Shown one piece after another: positions 1 to 5,198 of a stretch of 5,198 nucleotides of DNA (the stretch's first letter is position 1; each line of letters begins with the position of its first letter). Position numbers and translations under genes: made by a program. Origin of the DNA: Micrococcales bacterium UBA2465 (GTDB lineage Bacteria; Actinomycetota; Actinomycetes; Actinomycetales; Microbacteriaceae); assembly GCA_002342255.1 (NCBI GenBank), contig DDPP01000081.1:2381-7578 (forward strand), read 5' to 3'. The notes beneath the pieces are model-generated. The model saw only the letters and a list, made by a program, of their open reading frames with translations. It had not been told where the DNA came from and ran no database searches.

Positions 1-25
1 GGTTCAAATCCCGTCTCCACCTCCA
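1..25 (+). tRNA. tRNA-Cys, 3' end only (partial)
   Basis: Only the 3' part of this tRNA lies in the window: part of the T arm (GG-TTCAAAT-CC...) and the 3' acceptor strand CTCCACC, then discriminator T and an encoded CCA at 23-25. The matching 5' acceptor strand would be GGTGGAG. A T discriminator with this acceptor stem fits actinobacterial tRNA-Cys, and tRNA-Cys followed by tRNA-Val(GAC) is a common actinobacterial order. The anticodon lies outside the window, so identity is inferred; tRNA-Gly, which also has U73, is the main alternative. Confidence 0.8.
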
Positions 26-36
26 AGTTTCACCCC

Positions 37-108
37 GGACGATTGGCGCAGCGGTAGCGCACTTCCTTGACATGGAAGGGGTCACTGGTTCGATCCCAGT
101 ATCGTCCA
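37..108 (+). tRNA. tRNA-Val (anticodon GAC)
   Basis: This is a complete 72-base cloverleaf read directly from the sequence. The acceptor strands are GGACGAT (37-43) and ATCGTCC (101-107). The D arm is GCGC (46-49) with GCGC (57-60). The anticodon stem is CTTCC (62-66) with GGAAG (74-78), around a loop with anticodon GAC at 69-71. The T arm is ACTGG (84-88) and CCAGT (96-100) around TTCGATC. The discriminator is A108. The next bases are CTG, so CCA is not encoded here and must be added by the nucleotidyltransferase, unlike the tRNA-Cys 11 bases upstream. The tRNA decodes GUC and GUU valine codons. Confidence 0.97.
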
Positions 109-111
109 CTG

Positions 112-131
112 GTTTTACAAGTAAAACTTGT
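112..131. repeat. Overlapping small palindromes between tRNA-Val and the propeller gene
   Basis: Two inverted repeats share bases, so they cannot fold at the same time. One is GTTTTAC (112-118) with GTAAAAC (121-127). The other is ACAAGT (117-122) with ACTTGT (126-131) around AAA. They begin four bases after the end of tRNA-Val and stop just before the proposed -10 hexamer of the next gene. They are AT-rich and lack a following T-tract, so a strong terminator is unlikely. A weak tRNA processing or termination structure, or an operator in the promoter spacer, are possible roles (inference). Confidence 0.4.
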
Positions 132-137
132 TAGTCT
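132..137 (+). promoter_or_regulatory. Candidate -10 element for a leaderless mRNA of the propeller gene
   Basis: TAGTCT matches the actinobacterial TANNNT -10 pattern. It ends six bases before the ATG at 144, so transcription would start at or very near the A of the start codon. No Shine-Dalgarno-like purine run exists between 109 and 143, which agrees with a leaderless transcript. No convincing -35 hexamer is visible 16-18 bases upstream. A short hexamer match alone is weak evidence. Confidence 0.4.
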
Positions 138-143
138 GAATTC

Positions 144-2711
144 ATGTTCTCCAGCAAAATTCTTTCGGTGTTCGCAGCTAGTTTCGCTCTGGCTTTAAGT
201 GGAGTTACTTTAGTCACTGCCGCTCCAGCCAACACTGAACTTCGCGTCGCACCAAAAGATGCTGGCGGAGCCACTACCTGTGCCCTGAGAGCCGGGAATA
301 ATGTTTACTGTGTTGGCGATAACACTTTTGGGCAATTAGGTGACGGCACAACAACATCGCAAAGCGAACCCATTTACTCCGGAGTTTCTTCAGCGCTGTC
401 AGTTTCGGTTGGGTCTACAAGTGCGTGCGCTATAGATTCAACACAATTGGGCGTCTGCTGGGGGGATAACAGCAAGGGTCAACTTGGCAATTCCACCCAG
501 GGCTCAACTGCAAGAAGAGTGGATCTAAATTCCAAACTGATCGACATTTCCGTCGGATCTGAATACACATGCGCTGTTACCGAACAGAATCAATTATTTT
601 GCTGGGGCGAGTTTGCGAATTTTGCGGTCCCTAAGGTGCAACATACCCCGACCCAAATAACCGGTGTAGTTGGAGTCAAATCGGTTTCAGTTGGCAAGAA
701 TTCAGTCTGCTTCATCACATCATCGGTTTGGTGTTTTGGCAGCTTGACACAGAGTGACGATCCAGTTCAAGTCCTGCAAACTCTAGGAGCAAGCCAAGTT
801 TCGGTTGGCGATAATTTTGCCTGCGCCTTGGTTTCAGGAACTGTTAAGTGCTGGGGAGATAACAGTCAGGGTCAGTTGGCCCAAGCCAATACTCAACCGG
901 TAGGTTCTTCAGTGAGTGCCTTGGGCATTTCGGACGCAGTGTCAATTTCTACTGGAGCACAGTTTGCCTGCGCGCTTACCATCTCAACATCCTTCTGCTG
1001 GGGAGATAACTCGTCGAGTCAAATCGCTACTGGTACCGTAGATCAAACAACTAGGGTCCCGGTTTCATTTGGTTCCGCTGTTGCTATCACTTCAGGATCG
1101 AATTACTCCTGTGCTCTGCTAACTGATGCGAACATCAAATGCGTTGGAGATAATAGCAAGGGGCAATCTGGAATTTTAACTTCCTCTATCTCGCCGCTTT
1201 CGGTGCCGAGCAGACCACCAGTCACTTCAATTTCTGCAGGCTCGAATACCACATGTGTGATCGACAGCAATTCAAACCTAAATTGTTGGGGAGCTTTGAT
1301 TCCAACTTTGTCGCAGGGAATGAAATTCCAAGCTGTAACCGTGGGTAATGTTAGCGCTTGCGCAGTTAGTAACGACGGCAAAGTCTATTGTTGGGGCAGT
1401 AATAGCGCTGGCCAGCTTGGGGATAATTCAAATAGATCTTCTGAAGTTCCTACCGCTGTCATAGGTTTATCGGGGGAAACGGTAACCCACATTGCGTCGG
1501 GTTTCCGGCACTTCTGTGCTTCCACCCAAGGTGGTTTAGTTTTTTGTTGGGGAGATAACTCTAAAGATCAATTGGGCTTCACTGGGAGCGATAGTAAGAC
1601 AGCTGTGGCAGTTGGGGGAATCGGCACAGCTATCGATGTAACCCTCGGGGACTATCACAGTTGCGCTTTGCTTGCTAGCAAAGAAGTGGTCTGTTGGGGA
1701 GACAACTCAAAACGTCAAATAACTTCGGAAATTACCCTCAAGACCGCTCCTACAATTCTTAAGTCAGTCAACAACGCAAAAAAGATTTCAGCTTCAGCGG
1801 GGAACACCTGCTGGATACTTACTGACGACACTGCTCAATGCATCGGAGACAATAGCGAGAGTCAAGCCCCAGGCAGCATAGCTGGCTCTTTTTCTGATAT
1901 AAGTGCTGGTTTTAAAACTGTCTGCTTCGTTCGAAATTCTGGTGGAGGAATTGTTTGTCTAGGGGCTAACAATTCCAACAAGCTTGGACGGCCTGGCCTG
2001 AAGTCCGCTACTTTGGTGGGAATTCAAGGTCTGCAAGCTTCCAAGGTCTCTGTCGGAACAGATCATGTATGTGCTTTGGGGACCGCAGGACAGCTTTACT
2101 GTTGGGGTTCAAACTCAGCAGGTCAATTGGCATCAAGTTTTGGTTTCCCAAGCGCTTATGCAGCTCCGAGTCTGGCCATAGCTGGAAAGAAAAACGTCGG
2201 TGAAACCATCGCCGTATCAGACTTTGGCAAAGACTTCGGAACGACAGTTGAATACTCTTGGTATAGAAGCGCCACGGTTGATGGTCTTTTCAGCAAGATT
2301 TCAAACCAGCAATCTAACATCCTGAACCTAACTACTACAGATAACCAAAGGTTCTTCAAAGTTGAAGTGGTGTTGCATAAGTGGGGCACTTCGTCAAACG
2401 CATATCATTCTCTCGCAGTTGGACCGATCTCCAGCCAACTTCGAATACTTATCTCATCGGTTCCAATAATTTCAGGCACGAATAGGGTGGGCTCTATTTT
2501 GCGGTTGACAGCTGGTCGTTGGGAAAGTGGTGTGAAAGTTTCTGCACAATGGTATCGAGGAGCTACTGCGATCAAGGGAGCAACCAGTTACAGCTACAAG
2601 TTAACCGCTGCCGACGTTGGAAAACAAATAAGTGTGTGGACTACTGGTATAAAAACTGGGTTGCCGAAGCTTGTAAAAAAGTCGGTCAAGACAGCAAAGG
2701 TTGTCCGCTAA
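144..2711 (+). CDS. Secreted RCC1-repeat (beta-propeller) protein with C-terminal Ig-like modules
   Basis: The product has 855 residues. Residues 1-26 form a signal peptide: K5, a hydrophobic core, and VTA|A as the likely cleavage site (after A29 is possible). Residues about 44-665 hold 14 RCC1-type repeats of 35-52 residues with the core C-A-(x8)-C-W-G-D-N-S-x-G-Q-L. Each repeat has one cysteine pair 8-11 residues apart, from C46/C56 to C643/C653. All 28 cysteines are in these pairs, which suggests disulfides formed outside the cell. Seven repeats close one RCC1 propeller, so 14 would give two. Residues about 675-768 and 773-855 are two related Ig-like modules (SWYRS and QWYRG motifs) of the kind ending many actinobacterial surface proteins. 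There is no LPXTG signal or C-terminal membrane helix, so it is probably released or held non-covalently. An in-frame TAG at 132-134 makes ATG 144 the first available start, with no ribosome binding site. Its stop overlaps that of the convergent transporter gene. Function is unknown; surface binding is a guess. Confidence 0.93.
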   Translation: MFSSKILSVFAASFALALSGVTLVTAAPANTELRVAPKDAGGATTCALRAGNNVYCVGDNTFGQLGDGTTTSQSEPIYSGVSSALSVSVGSTSACAIDSTQLGVCWGDNSKGQLGNSTQGSTARRVDLNSKLIDISVGSEYTCAVTEQNQLFCWGEFANFAVPKVQHTPTQITGVVGVKSVSVGKNSVCFITSSVWCFGSLTQSDDPVQVLQTLGASQVSVGDNFACALVSGTVKCWGDNSQGQLAQANTQPVGSSVSALGISDAVSISTGAQFACALTISTSFCWGDNSSSQIATGTVDQTTRVPVSFGSAVAITSGSNYSCALLTDANIKCVGDNSKGQSGILTSSISPLSVPSRPPVTSISAGSNTTCVIDSNSNLNCWGALIPTLSQGMKFQAVTVGNVSACAVSNDGKVYCWGSNSAGQLGDNSNRSSEVPTAVIGLSGETVTHIASGFRHFCASTQGGLVFCWGDNSKDQLGFTGSDSKTAVAVGGIGTAIDVTLGDYHSCALLASKEVVCWGDNSKRQITSEITLKTAPTILKSVNNAKKISASAGNTCWILTDDTAQCIGDNSESQAPGSIAGSFSDISAGFKTVCFVRNSGGGIVCLGANNSNKLGRPGLKSATLVGIQGLQASKVSVGTDHVCALGTAGQLYCWGSNSAGQLASSFGFPSAYAAPSLAIAGKKNVGETIAVSDFGKDFGTTVEYSWYRSATVDGLFSKISNQQSNILNLTTTDNQRFFKVEVVLHKWGTSSNAYHSLAVGPISSQLRILISSVPIISGTNRVGSILRLTAGRWESGVKVSAQWYRGATAIKGATSYSYKLTAADVGKQISVWTTGIKTGLPKLVKKSVKTAKVVR
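279..2129 (+). repeat. Array of 14 RCC1-type repeats inside the propeller gene
   Basis: First cysteines of the repeats fall at residues 46, 95, 143, 189, 227, 276, 323, 371, 406, 458, 507, 556, 594 and 643, mostly 46-52 apart. Repeats 4, 8 and 12 are short, only 35-38 residues to the next repeat. Repeats 9 and 14 share the peptide YCWGSNSAGQL but use different codons (for example GGCAGTAATAGC against GGTTCAAACTCA). The array is therefore conserved as protein rather than being a recent DNA duplication. The CWG tryptophan is replaced in repeats 1, 4, 7, 12 and 13 (CVG, CFG, CVG, CIG, CLG). Confidence 0.9.
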
Positions 2712-3448
2712 ATCAGGTGAGTCCCGACTAAAAGTCCGATCAAGTAAGTGACGCCCATCGTAAGCGAACTTACAAAAACGTTTCGCACAATTCCTCGAGC
2801 TGGTTTGGCACCACCGATTTTGGCGCCGACGAAACCGGTGAGAACCAGAGCTAGCACTACCGAGCCAACGGTTGCCTGAACTCTATAGTGTTCCCAAGGA
2901 CCAATTACAGCGAGCAACGGTAATAGTCCGCCTGCTGCGAAAGCAACGAGAGACGAGAGTGCTGCTTGGATGGGACTGACATGGTGATTTGGGTCAATGC
3001 CAAGTTCTGCTTCGGCATGTGCAGCTAATGCATCATGGGAAGTTAGTTCTTCTGCTACTAGCAGCGCTACTTTTGGTGAGACTCCCTTTTGCTCGTAAAA
3101 CCAGGCTAACTCTCGCAATTCACCTTCTGGATCGTTTGCGAGTTCGGTTCGTTCAATCTCCAGAGCGGCTTTTTCGCTATCGCGTTGCGCGCTAACAGAG
3201 GTGTATTCACCACCGGCCATGGAAATGGAACCTGCAACCACGGCTGCCACACCTGCCACGAGAATTGCGGTGCTCTCTACATTTGTTGATGCAGCAACAC
3301 CTAGAACCACTCCCGAAACAGACATCACTCCGTCGTTTGCCCCTAAAACGCCAGCCCTGAGCCAGTTCAACTTTGAGGCCATGAGGTTTCTTTGGAATTC
3401 GTTTGAGTTACCGCTCAATGGCTGTTCTTTATAGCTTGGTTTGGTCAT
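2708..3448 (-). CDS. VIT1/CCC1-family iron/manganese transporter
   Basis: The 246-residue membrane protein belongs to the VIT1/CCC1 family, which moves Fe2+ or Mn2+ out of the cytosol by proton exchange (vacuolar import in eukaryotes, probable export or detoxification in bacteria). Helix 1 (about 31-53) has the family motif WLRAGVLGANDG, with D39 in the position of the transport aspartate of plant VIT1. Helix 2 (60-78) ends in M77-A-G-G-E-Y, with the conserved methionine and GEY. Residues 81-158 form the charged, Glu-rich cytoplasmic metal-binding domain (E92, E97, E99, E102, E108, E110, E113; H155-H156). Helices 3-5 lie near 161-184, 190-211 and 221-244. There is no N-terminal ferritin-like domain, so it is not MbfA-type. 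The start at 3448 has only a weak GGA five bases upstream. M23 (at 3382) is an alternative start but lacks any ribosome binding site. The gene converges on the propeller gene with a 4-base overlap and diverges from thrS. The metal specificity cannot be told from sequence. Confidence 0.94.
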   Translation of the reverse strand: MTKPSYKEQPLSGNSNEFQRNLMASKLNWLRAGVLGANDGVMSVSGVVLGVAASTNVESTAILVAGVAAVVAGSISMAGGEYTSVSAQRDSEKAALEIERTELANDPEGELRELAWFYEQKGVSPKVALLVAEELTSHDALAAHAEAELGIDPNHHVSPIQAALSSLVAFAAGGLLPLLAVIGPWEHYRVQATVGSVVLALVLTGFVGAKIGGAKPARGIVRNVFVSSLTMGVTYLIGLLVGTHLI

Positions 3449-3480
3449 GTCATCCAGAAAACACCAAAACCAAGCTTTTT
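3433..3480. promoter_or_regulatory. 13-bp hairpin enclosing the transporter start codon; terminator-like on the + strand
   Basis: AGCTTGGTTTGGT (3433-3445) pairs with ACCAAAACCAAGCT (3463-3476), giving 13 base pairs with a single bulged A3466 and a 17-base loop. In the transporter mRNA (- strand) the loop holds the weak GGA and the start AUG, and codons 2-5 form the 3' side of the stem, so folding should limit ribosome access. In + strand RNA the same stem ends in T3476-3480, which resembles an intrinsic terminator that would stop readthrough from the propeller gene just before thrS. The pairing is seen directly; both roles are inferred. Confidence 0.6.
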
Positions 3481-3499
3481 ACTAGCAAGGCTTACCTAA
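3481..3499. promoter_or_regulatory. Candidate DtxR/IdeR-type iron-regulator site (one good half)
   Basis: Compared with the actinobacterial iron box TTAGGTTAGGCTAACCTAA, the right part GGCTTACCTAA (3489-3499) matches 10 of 11 bases, while the left eight bases match only 2. The overall match is 12 of 19. The site lies 33 bases upstream of the transporter start and just before the thrS -10. An iron-responsive regulator next to a VIT-family transporter makes biological sense, but the poor left half means it could be chance. Confidence 0.3.
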
Positions 3500-3510
3500 C
3501 CGTGTTGGAA

Positions 3511-3516
3511 TAGAAT
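3511..3516 (+). promoter_or_regulatory. Candidate -10 element of thrS
   Basis: TAGAAT matches the TATAAT consensus at five of six positions. It predicts a transcription start near 3523 and an untranslated leader of about 18 bases. No good -35 hexamer is visible at the usual distance, and the candidate iron-regulator site overlaps that region. The short leader leaves no room for a T-box or a tRNA-mimicking operator like that of E. coli thrS. Confidence 0.5.
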
Positions 3517-3531
3517 TAACTAAATTACTTT

Positions 3532-3536
3532 GGAGA
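3532..3536 (+). promoter_or_regulatory. Ribosome binding site that fixes the TTG start of thrS
   Basis: GGAGA lies with five bases between GGAG and the TTG at 3541, a good Shine-Dalgarno placement. The next in-frame ATG at 3574 has no comparable site and would cut off the first strand of the TGS domain, so the TTG start is preferred. Confidence 0.75.
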
Positions 3537-3540
3537 CACA

Positions 3541-5198
3541 TTGAACGCTTCGTCAATAACCGTAGACGGTGAAATGCGTGAGTACCTAGCCGAGACCACA
3601 GGATTTACGCTATTCAAGGACAAGAACGTCGTAGCAATGAAGGTGAATGGCGTTTTGAGGGACTTGGCGCACCAAGTTGATCCTGGTGACGATGTTAATG
3701 CGATCACCATAAGTAGTCCCGAAGGCCTCGACATCCTAAGGCACAGCACAGCACACGTCCTAGCCCAAGCTGTTCAAGCAATTAACCCCGAAGCCAAACT
3801 AGGTATAGGGCCCCCTATAAAAGATGGCTTTTACTACGACTTTGATGTTCACACACCTTTTACCCCTGAAGACCTTAAGGCGTTAGAGAAAGAAATGGAC
3901 CGCATCATCAGATCCGGTCAACGTTTCGTCCGAAGAGTGACATCCGAGGCCCTAGCTGCTAAAGAACTTTCGACGGAGCCTTACAAACTTGAACTAATTG
4001 ATTTAAAAAGTGGCGGAGCTGACATTGGGGAGGGTTCGGCAGAGGTTGGCTCAGGTGAATTGACAATCTACGACAATCTCGACACCAAAGAATCCAAAGT
4101 CGTTTGGTCAGATTTGTGTCGCGGACCGCATTTACCTAATACCAGGATGATTGGTAACGGCTTTTCCCTTACCAGAGTCGCAGCAGCATACTGGCGAGGA
4201 GACGAGAACAACAAGCAGCTGCAAAGAATTTACGGCACGGCTTGGCCTACCAAGGAGGAGCTCCGCGCGCATCAAGAGCAACTTGAAGAAGCGGCTAAGC
4301 GAGATCACCGTCGTCTTGGTGCTGAACTTGATTTGTTTTCTTTCCCTGAGGAAATTGGAAGCGGTCTAGCGCTGTTCCATCCAAGAGGCGGAATTATTCG
4401 CAAAGTTATGGAGGATTATTCAAGGAAACGCCATGAGGAAAGTGGTTATGAATTCGTTTATAGCCCTCACATCACTAAGGCAAACTTGTTTGAAACCTCG
4501 AGACACCTGCAATGGTATGCCGAGGGTATGTTTCCGCCAATTCAATTGGATGAAGAAGTTGACGAAAAAGGTAACGTAAAGAAAAAGGGTCAGGACTATT
4601 ACCTTAAGCCAATGAACTGCCCTTTCCACTGCCTGATTTACCGAGCTCAACCCCGCTCTTATCGCGATTTACCACTACGAATGTTCGAGTTTGGAACTGT
4701 TTACAGATATGAAAAATCAGGAGTGTTGCACGGTATCACCCGTGCTCGCGGCTTCACCCAAGACGACGCCCACCTTTACATAGCTCGAGAAAGCATTGAG
4801 GTGGAACTAACAAACGTTCTAACCTTCGTGTTGGATCTCTTGAGGGACTATGGGCTAACAGATTTCTACCTAGAACTTTCTACCAGAGAGGAAGGCAACC
4901 CAAAGTTTGTGGGTTCGGAGGAAATCTGGAAAGAGGCGACTGCAACACTGGAACGAGTTGCATTTCAATCTGGATTGGAACTCGTGCCTGACCCAGGTGG
5001 GGCTGCTTTCTATGGCCCAAAGATTTCAGTTCAAGCTAAGGATGCAATCGGCAGAACGTGGCAGATGTCTACTATTCAGTTGGACTTCAACTTGCCTGAA
5101 CTATTTGATCTGGAATATACAGCTGCCGATGGAAGCAAACAACGTCCAGTGATGATTCATCGTGCCTTGTTCGGCTCCATTGAAAGATTCTTCGGTGT
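3541..5198 (+). CDS. thrS: Threonyl-tRNA synthetase, 3' end beyond the window (partial)
   Basis: This cytoplasmic class II synthetase attaches threonine to tRNA-Thr using ATP. 552 codons plus two bases are present, open at the window edge, starting at TTG 3541. Residues 1-60 are the TGS domain. The editing domain, which removes serine wrongly joined to tRNA-Thr, has HSTAH (H68, H72) and DLCRGPH (D191, C193, H197). The catalytic core from about 260 has motif 2 around [13 protein letters not shown] (R389) and GFTQDDAH. The zinc ligands are complete: C360 in KPMNCP, H411 in DDAH and H540 in VMIHRA, matching C334, H385 and H511 of E. coli. The sequence stops in motif 3 (GSIERFFG), so the anticodon-binding domain of roughly 100 residues is missing only because the window ends. 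A charged insertion at about 334-351 ([16 protein letters not shown]) is, from memory, characteristic of Microbacteriaceae. No key residue is missing, so the enzyme should be active and able to edit. Confidence 0.97.
   Translation, partial: MNASSITVDGEMREYLAETTGFTLFKDKNVVAMKVNGVLRDLAHQVDPGDDVNAITISSPEGLDILRHSTAHVLAQAVQAINPEAKLGIGPPIKDGFYYDFDVHTPFTPEDLKALEKEMDRIIRSGQRFVRRVTSEALAAKELSTEPYKLELIDLKSGGADIGEGSAEVGSGELTIYDNLDTKESKVVWSDLCRGPHLPNTRMIGNGFSLTRVAAAYWRGDENNKQLQRIYGTAWPTKEELRAHQEQLEEAAKRDHRRLGAELDLFSFPEEIGSGLALFHPRGGIIRKVMEDYSRKRHEESGYEFVYSPHITKANLFETSRHLQWYAEGMFPPIQLDEEVDEKGNVKKKGQDYYLKPMNCPFHCLIYRAQPRSYRDLPLRMFEFGTVYRYEKSGVLHGITRARGFTQDDAHLYIARESIEVELTNVLTFVLDLLRDYGLTDFYLELSTREEGNPKFVGSEEIWKEATATLERVAFQSGLELVPDPGGAAFYGPKISVQAKDAIGRTWQMSTIQLDFNLPELFDLEYTAADGSKQRPVMIHRALFGSIERFFG

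Noticed and set aside
67..72. Perfect TTGACA -35 hexamer
   Set aside because: It is the anticodon loop of tRNA-Val and lies about 59 bases from the proposed -10, far beyond a working spacer.
1103..1381. Open frame on the - strand inside the propeller gene
   Set aside because: It is antisense to conserved RCC1 repeats, has no recognisable domain, and is explained by the repeat coding sequence. The same holds for 2156-2389 (-).
2519..2731. Open frame on the + strand overlapping the end of the propeller gene
   Set aside because: It is an alternative frame of the second Ig-like module with no domain of its own.
2721..2740. Small palindrome GACT-AAA-AGTC as a terminator at the convergent junction
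   Set aside because: The stem has only four base pairs and no T-tract follows; it lies inside the transporter coding region.
2989..3434. Two + strand open frames (2989-3195 and 3201-3434)
   Set aside because: Both are antisense to the transporter, whose membrane helices and motifs clearly identify the true strand.
3517..3540. T-box riboswitch or tRNA-like operator before thrS
   Set aside because: The leader after the best -10 is only about 18 bases, too short for either, and no T-box motif is seen.
3574..3576. ATG as the start of thrS
   Set aside because: The TTG at 3541 has a well-placed GGAG and preserves the complete TGS domain; the ATG has neither.
3525..3749. Open frame on the - strand across the thrS start
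   Set aside because: It is antisense to the TGS and editing domain coding sequence, which has clear conserved motifs. The frames at 4151-4369 (+), 4420-4650 (-) and 4907-5152 (+) are rejected for the same reason.

Overview
The window looks like an ordinary chromosomal stretch of a modest-GC actinobacterium, most plausibly a small-genome member of Microbacteriaceae (the Rhodoluna/Aquiluna type of freshwater or marine lineage). This placement is inference from remembered family sequences. It rests on the tail of a tRNA-Cys directly followed by tRNA-Val(GAC), on the threonyl-tRNA synthetase having the charged insertion before its YYLKPMNCP motif that I associate with Microbacteriaceae, and on a secreted protein ending in actinobacterial-style 'QWYR' Ig-like modules. 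Base composition looks near balanced to slightly AT-rich throughout, with no obvious compositional break. I did not compute it.

Layout: (1) 1-108 holds the 3' end of tRNA-Cys and a complete tRNA-Val(GAC). (2) 109-143 is a 35-base gap with overlapping small palindromes and a -10-like hexamer placed so that the next mRNA would be leaderless. (3) 144-2711 (+) encodes an 855-residue secreted protein with 14 RCC1-type beta-propeller repeats, each carrying one cysteine pair, followed by two Ig-like modules. (4) 2708-3448 (-) encodes a 246-residue VIT1/CCC1-family iron/manganese transporter. Its stop codon overlaps that of the propeller gene. (5) 3449-3540 is a 92-base divergent intergenic region. 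It contains a 13-bp hairpin around the transporter start codon, a candidate DtxR/IdeR half-site and a -10 element for the next gene. (6) 3541 to the window end (+) is thrS, starting at TTG and cut off within catalytic motif 3.

The genes do not form an obvious pathway. tRNAs and thrS are housekeeping translation genes, with two accessory envelope genes placed tail to tail between them. The points most worth a second look are regulatory and architectural. The transporter start codon lies in the loop of a strong hairpin whose + strand copy resembles a terminator. A possible iron-regulator half-site lies beside a metal transporter gene. The propeller protein has a strict cysteine-pair pattern (28 cysteines, all in repeats), with every fourth repeat shortened. 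I see no mobile element, CRISPR array, phage gene or clearly new multi-gene system.
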